Shown here piece by piece: positions 1-7,538 of a DNA stretch of 36,577 nt. Position 1 is the first letter of the stretch. Each line of letters opens with the position of its first letter. This stretch comes from a virus: positions 1 through 36,577 of IMG/VR virus record IMGVR_UViG_3300021964_006388; one strand, written 5' to 3'. A model generated the notes under the pieces. That model ran no database searches. It saw nothing but the letters and a program-made list of their open reading frames with translations, and was not told where the DNA came from. Position numbers and translations under genes: made by a program.

Positions 1-126
1 GCTTGGTTACTGCCTTTATAAGCTGAACAAGGAAGATTATGCAGAGCGTGTCTGGCGCGGTGCGTTGGAACTTGACCCGAAGTCTGTGCCTGTACTGGCA
101 AATCTTGGTAATTTGCTACGAGAGCG
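1..126. repeat. Terminal direct repeat, copy 1 (circular join)
   Basis: These 126 bases are identical to 36447-36572 at the other end of the window. Identity stops at base 127, where the start reads TATG and the end reads AGATC. The repeat lies inside a continuous coding frame, so it behaves as an assembly overlap of a circular or circularly permuted molecule and not as a functional terminal repeat with its own genes. The genome unit is therefore about 36,446 bp. Confidence 0.95.
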
Positions 127-1189
127 TATGCGTTACAAGCAAGCTGAAGACATGCTTACCGAAGCTATCCGTTGCAAGCCGAATGACCACCGTAGCCATC
201 ACAATATGGCGACATTGTTGCTTGATTTGGGACGCTGGGAAGAGGCGCTGGAATCTGCTAAAACTGCTTACAAGCTAAAAAAAGACGAAGTTGCAACCCA
301 GCACTTGCTGTCGCTGGCGCATATGCAGAATGGTGATTTCAAGAATGGTATCAAACATTATGGTGCTAGAAAGCAGTTATTTTTGCGTGATAAAGCGCCG
401 TTACCCCGTTATGAGGGCGGCGAAGCAAAGGTTATTGTCCGTCACGAGCAAGGTATGGGCGACACGATTATGGCGGCAAGATGGTTGCCACGGCTCAAAG
501 AGATGGGCGCTGATGTCACACTTGTTTGCCCTAGACCGTTGGAATCGTTGATAAGTCGTTCCAATCTCGCAAAGATTCATAAAGAGGGTGACACGGATTA
601 TACGCACCATTTATGGACGATGGACTTGCTTGAGATGTTTGCTGGTGAATGGGATGACCTTGGCGGTGAGGCGTACCTGACGGCAGATAACGACATGATT
701 GCAGAGCTTGGCGCACAGTTGCCGAAGGGTAAGCCGCGTATTGGCATTTGCTGGTCAGGTGGCTTTAGGCCGAATGACATTGGTGCGTTTGTGATTGATA
801 AGCGGCGGTCAATGACGGCACAGGACGTTGTTAGCCTGTTCGATGGCCTAGATTGTCATGTGGTGAACCTGACGCGAGAGTGGGGATTGCCCAACGCGAT
901 TGATTTTAGCTGTGCCATTGGTGACTTTGATGAGCAAGCCGCGCTTATAAGCAATCTTGATTTGGTCATTACAGTTGACACGGCATTGTGCCACTTGGCT
1001 GGTGGCCTTGGCGTTCCAACTTGGATGCTGTCACGGTATGATGCGTGTTGGCGTTGGTGGCCGTATGAGAAGCGGTCACGGCTGTATAACAGCGTTGACT
1101 GCTACTTCCAGAGCAAAATGATGGACTGGCAAGGTGTTTTGCACCGTGTGCGGCACGACTTGGAGATATTCCTAGATGCAGAAGACTGA
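1..1189 (+). CDS. TPR-repeat glycosyltransferase, 3' part (gene starts at 36292)
   Basis: This is the larger part of a gene that begins at 36292 and runs across the join, about 447 residues in all; the first complete codon here is at base 2. Tetratricopeptide-like helical repeats occupy roughly the first 170 residues (motifs such as NLGNLLRER and NMATLLLDLGRWEEAL). The second half resembles GT9/heptosyltransferase-like domains: EQGMGDTIMAARWLP near residues 201-215, GICWSGG near 300, and a typical end motif with VITVDTALCHLAGGLGVP near 374 followed by a WRWW cluster. The likely role is transfer of a sugar to a virion or cell-surface acceptor; donor and acceptor cannot be read from sequence. 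It sits between the two terminase genes and overlaps the large terminase start by 14 nt. Confidence 0.82.
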   Translation, partial: LGYCLYKLNKEDYAERVWRGALELDPKSVPVLANLGNLLRERMRYKQAEDMLTEAIRCKPNDHRSHHNMATLLLDLGRWEEALESAKTAYKLKKDEVATQHLLSLAHMQNGDFKNGIKHYGARKQLFLRDKAPLPRYEGGEAKVIVRHEQGMGDTIMAARWLPRLKEMGADVTLVCPRPLESLISRSNLAKIHKEGDTDYTHHLWTMDLLEMFAGEWDDLGGEAYLTADNDMIAELGAQLPKGKPRIGICWSGGFRPNDIGAFVIDKRRSMTAQDVVSLFDGLDCHVVNLTREWGLPNAIDFSCAIGDFDEQAALISNLDLVITVDTALCHLAGGLGVPTWMLSRYDACWRWWPYEKRSRLYNSVDCYFQSKMMDWQGVLHRVRHDLEIFLDAED

Positions 1190-2573
1190 AAACACCGACC
1201 TGCTTGTCCAGCTTCACAACGACCCGGTGTTGTTCGTTGAAAGCATTTTGAAGGTGACACCCCAGCCGTGGCAAGCCGAAGCATTAAGGGCAGTGGCTAA
1301 CAATGACAGGGTTAGCATTGCATCTGGCCACGGTGTCGGTAAGACTGCCTTCCAAAGCTGGCTCGTGTTGTGGTGGCTGATAACGCATTATCCGTGCAAA
1401 GTTGCTGTCACGGCAAACACGGCGCATCAGTTGAGCGATGTGTTGTGGACGGAGATAGACAAGTGGGCGCGGCAGTTGCCCGAAGGTTTCAAACAGTTGC
1501 TAGAGTTCAAGAGCGACAAGATTAGCTTGAAGGGTGCGTCAGATAGTTTTGCCGTTGCAAGAACCAGTAGACGCGAGAACCCAGAAGCCTTACAAGGTTT
1601 CCACTCAGAAAATATGTTGTTTTTATGCGAAGAAGCGTCAGGTATTCCTGACGTTGTGTTCCAAGTCGGTGAGGGCGCAATGTCAACACCGGGCGCGAAG
1701 ACTGTGATGTGCGGAAACCCAACACGTTCTGAGGGTTTTTTCTTTGAGAGCCATCATAGCCAGCGTCACCGTTGGCATACGATGACTGTCAGTTGTCACG
1801 ATGCCACGACTGTTTCAGAGCAGTTCTTGGAAAGCATGAAAGAGAAATACGGTGAAGAAAGTAACGTATACAGGGTTCGTGTGCTGGGTCAGTTCCCTAC
1901 GCAATCAGATGATGTCTTATTACCGCTACATCTTGTGGAAGAGGCGACTAAGAGAGATGTTGAATCGTCACCCACGGCACCTGTAAGTTGGGGCGTGGAC
2001 GTTGCCAGATTTGGCGGCGATAGAAGCGCCATAGCCAAGCGTCAGGGCAATGTGCTGTTAGAGCCGATTAAGACGTATCAGGGCCGTGATTTGATGGAAA
2101 TGGCTGGTATTGTGCTTTCAGAGTACGAGGCTTGCACCTACAGGTTACGCCCTCAAAGCATATTTATTGATGCTATTGGCATTGGTGCTGGCTTGGCTGA
2201 CAGGTTGCGTGAGTTGGATTTACCAGCCGTTGCAATTTCGGTGTCAGAGACAGCCAGTTTGAAGGACAGGTTCAACAGGCTTAGAGATGAATTGTTCTGG
2301 AACGCTCGTGAATGGTTTGAGGCAAGAGATTGCAAGATACCGAATGACGCGGCGTTGATACAGGAAATTACTGGCATTAGGTACAAGTATCTGTCTAATG
2401 GTAAGCTCAAGGTCGAGAGCAAGGATGAGATGAAGCGGCGCGGTCAGCGAAGCCCAGACGTAGCTGATGCGTTTGTTCTTAGCTTTGCAGAGAGTGGTGC
2501 CATTGCTGGCGGCTATTCAAGAGGCTATAGTAGCAAGCGTAGTCTGAAACCAAACACAGGATGGGTTGTATGA
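1176..2573 (+). CDS. terL: Terminase large subunit
   Basis: The 465-residue product is the packaging motor ATPase and nuclease that cuts concatemers and drives DNA into the prohead. The N-terminal ATPase has a Walker A motif GHGVGKT at residues 51-57 and a Walker B-like MLFLCEEA at 147-154. The C-terminal RNase H-like nuclease shows the acidic cluster expected of the family: D275 in SWGVDVARFGGD, D332 in IFIDAIGIGAG, and D428/D431 in SPDVADAF. Length is normal for a compact TerL. The ATG at 1176 overlaps the end of the glycosyltransferase gene, and the stop overlaps the next start as ATGA, so the packaging genes look translationally coupled. Confidence 0.95.
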   Translation: MQKTENTDLLVQLHNDPVLFVESILKVTPQPWQAEALRAVANNDRVSIASGHGVGKTAFQSWLVLWWLITHYPCKVAVTANTAHQLSDVLWTEIDKWARQLPEGFKQLLEFKSDKISLKGASDSFAVARTSRRENPEALQGFHSENMLFLCEEASGIPDVVFQVGEGAMSTPGAKTVMCGNPTRSEGFFFESHHSQRHRWHTMTVSCHDATTVSEQFLESMKEKYGEESNVYRVRVLGQFPTQSDDVLLPLHLVEEATKRDVESSPTAPVSWGVDVARFGGDRSAIAKRQGNVLLEPIKTYQGRDLMEMAGIVLSEYEACTYRLRPQSIFIDAIGIGAGLADRLRELDLPAVAISVSETASLKDRFNRLRDELFWNAREWFEARDCKIPNDAALIQEITGIRYKYLSNGKLKVESKDEMKRRGQRSPDVADAFVLSFAESGAIAGGYSRGYSSKRSLKPNTGWVV

Positions 2574-2851
2574 CTGACAATATTCTGAAGTTCCCGAAGC
2601 GCAATTTGGAAGTTGACGTTGAGCTAGAGGAAAGCCAAGAAGAATATCACGAGATGGTCGATGCCATCGTGATAATGATGGAAATGCACACCGCTGGACT
2701 TATCGTGACTTCTGACGCAAAGTGGCAACACGTCATGGATGCCTGTATGACAATGGCGGTTAGTGCTGGATTACGGGCTGGCATGACATCAGAAGAGATT
2801 GAAGAGATGTTTGAGAGCGCACGAGTGCAAGAGGTTGAGTACGATGCCTAA
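2570..2851 (+). CDS. Hypothetical acidic protein after terL
   Basis: A 93-residue product of unknown function, rich in Glu and Met (EEMFESARVQEVEYDA at the C-terminus), with no signal peptide or clear membrane segment. I chose the ATG at 2570 because it forms an ATGA overlap with the terL stop and has an AGGATGGG purine stretch upstream; an in-frame ATG at 2561 is possible. Its end overlaps the next gene by 8 nt. Position between terminase and portal suggests a packaging or head role, but this rests on location alone. Confidence 0.75.
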   Translation: MTDNILKFPKRNLEVDVELEESQEEYHEMVDAIVIMMEMHTAGLIVTSDAKWQHVMDACMTMAVSAGLRAGMTSEEIEEMFESARVQEVEYDA

Positions 2852-3122
2852 AGACCCACGGTTAGAACGTGCTGGTGTGTCCGGCTATAACAAGCCAAAG
2901 CGCACACCAAATCATCCGAAGAAAAGCCACGTTGTCGTGGCCAAAGAAGGCAATCAGGTAAAGACAATTCGTTTTGGTCAGCAAGGGGTGTCTGGTGCTG
3001 GCAAAAATCCGCAAACTGCGTCTGAGAAGGCGCGGCGCAAATCATTCAAAGCTAGACACGCTCAGAATATATCTAAAGGGAAAATGTCAGCCGCTTATTG
3101 GGCAGACAAAGTGAAATGGTGA
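2844..3122 (+). CDS. Small basic phage protein (DUF6321-like)
   Basis: A 92-residue Lys/Arg-rich product. The C-terminal stretch KARRKSFKARHAQNISKG followed by KMSAAYWADKVKW resembles a small basic family found next to terminase genes in many marine phages, which I believe is DUF6321; the family name is from memory. The N-terminus (PRLERAGVSGYNKPKRTPNH) fits the same family. No enzyme motif is visible; strong positive charge suggests nucleic-acid contact. Start ATG at 2844 overlaps the upstream stop by 8 nt. Confidence 0.8.
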   Translation: MPKDPRLERAGVSGYNKPKRTPNHPKKSHVVVAKEGNQVKTIRFGQQGVSGAGKNPQTASEKARRKSFKARHAQNISKGKMSAAYWADKVKW

Positions 3123-3126
3123 TTTT

Positions 3127-3921
3127 ATGAGGCCACAAGCCTATAGCGTGGTGAGTACCGACCACGGCTCTATGATTGTAAATCGGTTCGACTACAAGAT
3201 GATTGATGACCAGCACGGATACGGTGTTGGCTTTCAGTTGCTGAATACAGGCCAGTACGACATGACTGAAGTCGGGCTGTGCAAGTTTCTGTTGCAAGCC
3301 TGTCTCAATGACAATGGCCCCGGCGTAGTGGCTATTGATTGCGGCGCTAACATCGGTGTGCATACGATTGAGTGGGGCAAGATGCTGCACAATCAAGGCA
3401 CTGTAGTTGCATTTGAGCCGCAAGAGAGCGTGTACTACGCGCTTTGTGGCAACATTGCGATTAATAATTGCTTCAATGTCACAGCGTACAATTCTGCGGT
3501 TGGCGATAAAAACGACATCATCGACATTCCAAAGCCAAATTATTTTCAGCCCGGCACATTTGGCTCTATGGAAATCAAGCAACACGCCAAGAGCGAAAAC
3601 ATCGGCCAAGACCTCAATGCAATGGCACAGGTAGAGCAGATTATGCTTGATAAGTTACCAGTGCAACGTGTTGATTTTATTAAAATTGATGTAGAAGGTA
3701 TGGAATTTGAGGCGCTTGACGGTGCAGCAAAAACCATACAGAAACACAAGCCTATTATGCTGATTGAGATTATCAAGATTAACAAAGAGCAAATGGAAAA
3801 CCGCTTGTCATCTATGGGCTATGAATATTATCCGTTTGGTGGCAACTTCCTAGCGGTGCATAAATCTGCTAAGATAGCCAGCAGAATCAGCCTAGAAGAT
3901 GGCAACTTGAGGATTGAGTAA
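3127..3921 (+). CDS. FkbM-family SAM-dependent methyltransferase
   Basis: A 264-residue class I methyltransferase. The SAM-binding motif I reads VVAIDCGANIGVHT at residues 67-80, followed by AFEPQ at 95-99 (the acidic residue that contacts the ribose), and the FkbM hallmark DFIKIDVEGMEFEAL at 183-197. Members usually O-methylate sugars or small hydroxylated groups. With the upstream glycosyltransferase it could methylate a transferred glycan on the virion or the host envelope; that pairing is inference. It starts 4 nt after the previous gene and its stop overlaps the next start as TAATG. Confidence 0.9.
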   Translation: MRPQAYSVVSTDHGSMIVNRFDYKMIDDQHGYGVGFQLLNTGQYDMTEVGLCKFLLQACLNDNGPGVVAIDCGANIGVHTIEWGKMLHNQGTVVAFEPQESVYYALCGNIAINNCFNVTAYNSAVGDKNDIIDIPKPNYFQPGTFGSMEIKQHAKSENIGQDLNAMAQVEQIMLDKLPVQRVDFIKIDVEGMEFEALDGAAKTIQKHKPIMLIEIIKINKEQMENRLSSMGYEYYPFGGNFLAVHKSAKIASRISLEDGNLRIE

Positions 3922-4094
3922 TGGCATCTAAGTACAAAAAGCAGCGCGTAACACCGACAGATACTAGCTTTTATGGGACATATTTGAACCCTGTAATTGA
4001 ATCTATCGCAGACCAGTTCAAATCACGTCAAAAAGCGTTCAGCGGCAAGAAGCCATACAACAATTCACAAACTGGCAAATACAGCAGCAGGTGA
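3921..4094 (+). CDS. Small basic hypothetical protein (chain gene 1)
   Basis: A 57-residue product starting at the ATG that shares its A with the FkbM stop codon (TAATG). It is rich in Lys, Arg and Ser, with YLNPVIESIADQFKSRQKAF as a possible amphipathic helix in the middle and a GKKPYNNSQTGKYSSR tail. Function unknown. It is the first of a run of tiny genes before the portal gene. Confidence 0.65.
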   Translation: MASKYKKQRVTPTDTSFYGTYLNPVIESIADQFKSRQKAFSGKKPYNNSQTGKYSSR

Positions 4095-4101
4095 GGTAAT
4101 C

Positions 4102-4200
4102 ATGCACGGAACCAAAACAGCTAAAGGCATGAAAGAGCAACTTGGCAAGAAAGGTGGCAAAAAAGGCACAGCATGTGGCAAGTATGCCAGTCGCAAATAA
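4102..4200 (+). CDS. Tiny Lys/Gly-rich protein (chain gene 2)
   Basis: A 32-residue product beginning MHGTKTAKGMKEQLGKKGG and ending with a basic tail that holds one Cys. The ATG at 4102 is preceded by GGTGAGGTAATC, a usable ribosome binding site, and the stop TAA shares its last A with the next start. No known fold; the charge suggests nucleic-acid or structural-protein contact. Confidence 0.6.
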   Translation: MHGTKTAKGMKEQLGKKGGKKGTACGKYASRK

Positions 4201-4376
4201 TGGCCAAGGGTGTTCCACACTATTTTCGGGATGGTAGTAAACATTCCGGCGGTATGCACAAAATGTCAGACGGCTCTTTGCACAGCGGTGCAAAACATAC
4301 AGCATCTTCAAAGAAACTGTATCATTTCGCTGAACTATCAGAAACGGCCAAGAAAAAGGCCAGAAAGAGAAAGTAA
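4200..4376 (+). CDS. Small basic protein (MAKGVPHYF type, chain gene 3)
   Basis: A 58-residue product starting MAKGVPHYFRDGSKHSGGMH, with KMSDGSLHSGAKHT in the centre and an ELSETAKKKARKRK tail. The pattern of repeated HSG/HTG and a Lys-rich end looks like a recurring family of tiny phage proteins that lie between terminase and portal; I cannot give it a firm family name. Both ends are joined to neighbours by TAATG overlaps. Confidence 0.7.
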   Translation: MAKGVPHYFRDGSKHSGGMHKMSDGSLHSGAKHTASSKKLYHFAELSETAKKKARKRK

Positions 4377-4417
4377 TGGGATACGGAAAGAAAAAAGGAA
4401 AAGGTTACGGTAAGTAA
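4376..4417 (+). CDS. 13-residue micropeptide MGYGKKKGKGYGK (chain gene 4)
   Basis: A 14-codon frame whose ATG overlaps the stop of the preceding gene and whose TAA overlaps the start of the following gene, both as TAATG. The peptide contains only Met, Gly, Tyr and Lys and is nearly symmetric. The tight two-sided coupling and matching composition support translation, but a frame this short could also just be a linker that lets ribosomes reinitiate. Confidence 0.4.
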   Translation: MGYGKKKGKGYGK

Positions 4418-4590
4418 TGCCCGGCAATTCAACACCAAAAGACCCAACCCTTTGGTCAAAGGCTAAAGCAGCGGCAAAGCGTAAGTACAAAGTTTATCCT
4501 TCGGCTTACGCTAATGCTTATGCGGCTAAATGGTACAAAGATAAAGGCGGTAAGTGGGGTGGCTCAGATAATCGTGTAAGGAAGTCATAA
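4417..4590 (+). CDS. Small basic hypothetical protein (chain gene 5)
   Basis: A 57-residue product: LWSKAKAAAKRKYKVYPSAY lies near the N-terminus, followed by ANAYAAKWYKDKGGKWGG. The YPSAYANAYAAKWYK stretch looks like a compact aromatic-basic helix known from small phage proteins. It starts and ends at TAATG overlaps. No enzymatic residues are evident. Confidence 0.7.
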   Translation: MPGNSTPKDPTLWSKAKAAAKRKYKVYPSAYANAYAAKWYKDKGGKWGGSDNRVRKS

Positions 4591-4811
4591 TGCCAGCACA
4601 GGCCGGACTTGGTAAATGGTTCAAGGATAAATGGGTTGACGTAAAGACCGGGGAGCCTTGTGGACGCCAAAAAGGTGAGAAACGTGGATACCCAGCCTGT
4701 AGACCATCTAAGGTGGCTGGGCGTATAAGCAAACAAGAGGCTAAGAAAAAAACTGGGCCTAAAAGAGTTAGTTGGTCTGTTACAGCTAGTGGCAAAAAGA
4801 GGAAAAAGTAA
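4590..4811 (+). CDS. Small basic protein with [12 protein letters not shown] motif (chain gene 6)
   Basis: A 73-residue product with [20 protein letters not shown] near the N-terminus and [12 protein letters not shown] after it, then a Lys-rich tail. Two Cys (in PCGR and PACR) could bind metal together with other ligands. The pattern resembles a small family seen in phages and large DNA viruses; I do not name it with certainty. TAATG overlaps join it to both neighbours. Confidence 0.72.
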   Translation: MPAQAGLGKWFKDKWVDVKTGEPCGRQKGEKRGYPACRPSKVAGRISKQEAKKKTGPKRVSWSVTASGKKRKK

Positions 4812-4948
4812 TGCCGCTGAAAAAAGGTTACAGCAAGAAAACCATCTCGCAGAATATTCGCACTGAGATGAAAGCCGGAAAGCCACAGAAACAAGCTGTG
4901 GCTATTGCCTTATCTACGGCACGAAAAGCAAAGAAGAAAAGGAAATAG
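4811..4948 (+). CDS. Small basic protein (DUF6496-like, chain gene 7)
   Basis: A 45-residue product: [20 protein letters not shown] followed by [19 protein letters not shown]. The [11 protein letters not shown] core resembles a common short phage/bacterial motif that I associate with DUF6496; the assignment is tentative. It begins at a TAATG overlap and ends one base before the next start. Confidence 0.7.
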   Translation: MPLKKGYSKKTISQNIRTEMKAGKPQKQAVAIALSTARKAKKKRK

Positions 4949-4949
4949 C

Positions 4950-5138
4950 ATGAAGATTTGTGACGGTTGCCCATTCCCACGGCGCTGCGAACCTCAACAG
5001 CGTTGTATAGTCTATAAAATTGGTGCAGAGCCTGTTATTATGCCAGAGCCTACACCTGTGCCTGTGAAGACTACTGGCGGCATCGGCATGACTGGCCCAA
5101 TGCGTAAAACCTCTAAGAAGAAAGCCACAAAGCAATGA
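4950..5138 (+). CDS. Small Cys-rich protein (chain gene 8)
   Basis: A 62-residue product with four Cys in the first 20 residues, MKICDGCPFPRRCEPQQRC, spaced like a small zinc or iron-sulfur site, then a proline-rich linker and a TSKKKATKQ tail. ATG 4950 has AAGGA about 6 nt upstream. The stop overlaps the next start as ATGA. Confidence 0.72.
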   Translation: MKICDGCPFPRRCEPQQRCIVYKIGAEPVIMPEPTPVPVKTTGGIGMTGPMRKTSKKKATKQ

Positions 5139-5302
5139 AAATGCCTAAAAGCAAGCCTATATATGCAAATCCTAGCCACGCTATGAACACTGAAAGCACT
5201 GGCCCGTCTACCACCATTCGTGACATGCCGGGGAAGATGCCAAAGCGCAGTCCAGTTCGTAGAGTTGCTAATCAGCAAACAGGTAAGTTCGCAAGCGACT
5301 GA
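5135..5302 (+). CDS. Small basic hypothetical protein (chain gene 9)
   Basis: A 55-residue product starting at an ATGA overlap and ending at a TGATG overlap with the next gene. It is rich in Lys, Arg, Pro and Ser (MPGKMPKRSPVRRVANQQ) and probably unstructured. No family recognised. Confidence 0.62.
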   Translation: MKMPKSKPIYANPSHAMNTESTGPSTTIRDMPGKMPKRSPVRRVANQQTGKFASD

Positions 5303-5541
5303 TGTATACGAGAGTTATGATGCGGCCTAGAGGCTCACGCCGTAGGCCATTGGAACTAAGCAAGGAAGCCCAAGCGCAAGTAACGGCTTCCATTTCCGCA
5401 TCTGCGGTGGTAGACGCTGCAAAAGCGGTTGAGTTTGGCACCTGTAAGGGGTGCGTAGCTAAGAAGATGTGCAAGGCGGCAGGTACTTGCATGTATGGGC
5501 AATCGAAGCCGAAGGAAAAAGCTAATGCCAAAAATGGATGA
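5302..5541 (+). CDS. Small basic Cys-containing protein before portal (chain gene 10)
   Basis: A 79-residue product with an Arg-rich start (RPRGSRRRPLELSKEAQ), an Ala-rich helix and a Cys cluster GTCKGCVAKKMCKAAGTC that could bind a metal. It starts at a TGATG overlap and runs 17 nt into the portal gene. It is the last of the chain of tiny genes. Confidence 0.7.
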   Translation: MYTRVMMRPRGSRRRPLELSKEAQAQVTASISASAVVDAAKAVEFGTCKGCVAKKMCKAAGTCMYGQSKPKEKANAKNG

Positions 5542-7537
5542 ATACAGACTTAATAGCATTATTTCTTCGGAGATTACTGACGCGCTTAATCACTTCGACA
5601 GCGAGTTTTCTCAAGAGCGCATCCGCGCTATGGATTTCTACCTTGGTGAGCCATTTGGCAACGAAGTAGAGGGTCGTTCTTCAGTAGTTAGCACAGAGGT
5701 CGCAGACACGGTCGAAGCTATTATGCCGAACCTGATGCGCGTCTTCACGGCAAATGACAAATATGTACGTTTCAGCCCACGCACGGCAGAGGATGTAGAA
5801 CGTGCGGAGCAAGTCAGTGATTATGTGAACTACATCATCAATCACGACAATGAAGGCTACAAGATTCTCTACAACTGGTTTAAGGACGCTCTGCTTTTCC
5901 GGCTGGGCGTGGTCAAGTATTTCTATGAGGAAGAAGAGAGTGTTACTGAAGAAGAGTATAACGGGCTTACTGAAGATGAACTGGCTGTCTTACTTGCTAA
6001 CCCAGACATCAAAGTGGTTGAACAGCAAGAAACCATTCTTAATTCGTACATGGAAGATGACGGAACGGTGGTGCCTCTTGAAAGTTCGTATGATTTGTCT
6101 GTGCGTGTTACGGAGCGTAAAGGCAAGATTAAAGTCATAAACGTACCGCCGGAAGAGTTCTTGGTGAACCGCCGGGCAACCAGCTTAGAAGATGCACACT
6201 TTGTCGCGCATAGAACAACTATGACGGTATCTGACTTGGTGGCTATGGGCTATGACCGTGAAGAGGTCGAGGCATATGCTGGCACGTTTGATTTGGACAC
6301 TGACGAAGAGCGTACCAATCGTTTCCAAGACCTAGAAGCAAATACAGGCACTGACGCGGCTGACCCGACATTGCGCGAGGTCGTGTACTACGAGTGCATT
6401 ATGAAAGTTGACTATGACGGTGACGGCATTGCTGAACGCCGCCGGATTTGCGCCATTGGCAATGAAGGCACTCACATTTTGCATAACGAGCCATTCGACC
6501 ACGTTCCGTTTGCAGTGGTGTCACCTATCTTGATGCCACACCGCATGATTGGCCGTAGCATCTACGACATGACTGAAGATTTGCAGGTCATTAAATCAAC
6601 ACTGATGCGTCAGTATCTGGACAGCGTATACACCAGCACACTGCCACGGATGGTAGCTGTTGAAGGTCAGGTGAATCTGGATGATTTGCTTGAGGGTACT
6701 GCTGGCGGTATCATTCGCGCTCGCCAGCCCGGTATGGTGCAAGCCATTACAGGCACCCCTGTAGGCGGCGAAGTGCGACCTTTGATGGATTATCTCGACA
6801 ACATCAAGGAACAGCGTACAGGCATGAGCAAGGCCTCACAGGGCTTAGATGCAAATGCGTTGCAGTCAACGACAGCCAGCGCCATTAGCGCGACAGTTCG
6901 TGGCGCACAGGTAAAGCTGGAAAGCTACGCACGGACAATGGCTGAAACAGGCGTTAAATCGCTGTTTAAGGGCATCTTGCACTTGGTGACTAAGTACGAC
7001 AACAAGCCGCGCATTGTGCGTCTGCGTAATAACTTTGTGCCGATTGACCCGCGTGAATGGAACAGTGAGTTTGACGTTGTTGTGCAGGTGGGGCTTGGCA
7101 CGGCTGATGATGAGCAGAAGATTGCGTTCCTGACGCAGATTGCCGCAAAGCAAGAGCAGATTCTGATGCAGTTAGGGCCAAGCAACCCTGTTGTGACTAT
7201 GTCTCAATATGTGAACACATTGCGTAGCATTGCTGAGATTGGTGGCTTCAAGGACGCTGACATGTTCTTTAACAACCCACAGCAAATACAGATGATGCAA
7301 CAGCAACAAGCTCAACAACCGCCACAGCCTGACCCAGCTATTGCTATGAAGCAACAGCAGATGGAAGCAGAACTGGCGCTGAAGCGTGAGAAGATGCAAG
7401 CCGATATTCAGCTAGAGCGTGAGCGCATGACGATGGAGATGGAACTACGCCGTCAGGAGTTGCAAGCAGAAGCTGAGTTGCGTATGGCGAAAGCTGTGAC
7501 AGACGCACAAATCTCAACCAACCTACCGCGAGTGTAA
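5525..7537 (+). CDS. Portal protein (P22-like)
   Basis: The 670-residue product is the dodecameric vertex through which DNA enters and leaves the head. The central region matches short-tailed phage portals: NVPPEEFLVNRRATSLEDA, VDYDGDGIAERR and the stretch MSKASQGLDANALQSTTASA. The last ~90 residues are Gln-rich and helical (QQQQAQQPPQP, then repeated ELxLKRExMQ units), as in the C-terminal barrel or tail of such portals. I chose ATG 5525 over 5495 because GAAGGA lies about 8 nt upstream and homologous starts are short. Confidence 0.9.
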   Translation: MPKMDEYRLNSIISSEITDALNHFDSEFSQERIRAMDFYLGEPFGNEVEGRSSVVSTEVADTVEAIMPNLMRVFTANDKYVRFSPRTAEDVERAEQVSDYVNYIINHDNEGYKILYNWFKDALLFRLGVVKYFYEEEESVTEEEYNGLTEDELAVLLANPDIKVVEQQETILNSYMEDDGTVVPLESSYDLSVRVTERKGKIKVINVPPEEFLVNRRATSLEDAHFVAHRTTMTVSDLVAMGYDREEVEAYAGTFDLDTDEERTNRFQDLEANTGTDAADPTLREVVYYECIMKVDYDGDGIAERRRICAIGNEGTHILHNEPFDHVPFAVVSPILMPHRMIGRSIYDMTEDLQVIKSTLMRQYLDSVYTSTLPRMVAVEGQVNLDDLLEGTAGGIIRARQPGMVQAITGTPVGGEVRPLMDYLDNIKEQRTGMSKASQGLDANALQSTTASAISATVRGAQVKLESYARTMAETGVKSLFKGILHLVTKYDNKPRIVRLRNNFVPIDPREWNSEFDVVVQVGLGTADDEQKIAFLTQIAAKQEQILMQLGPSNPVVTMSQYVNTLRSIAEIGGFKDADMFFNNPQQIQMMQQQQAQQPPQPDPAIAMKQQQMEAELALKREKMQADIQLERERMTMEMELRRQELQAEAELRMAKAVTDAQISTNLPRV

Positions 7538-7538
7538 A

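Noticed and set aside
1-126. True terminal repeats of a linear virion genome (T7-like)
   Set aside because: The repeat is short, interrupts a single reading frame cleanly, and its length fits an assembler overlap; no T7-type genes are present.
3073-3609. 178-residue open frame on the minus strand over the FkbM gene
   Set aside because: The plus strand carries clear methyltransferase motifs; the minus product has no recognisable features and opposes the operon.
4518-4894. Two overlapping 122-residue minus-strand frames across the tiny-gene chain
   Set aside because: They are antisense of Lys-rich codons, giving Phe/Leu/Ser-rich products; the plus-strand overlaps are far better evidence.
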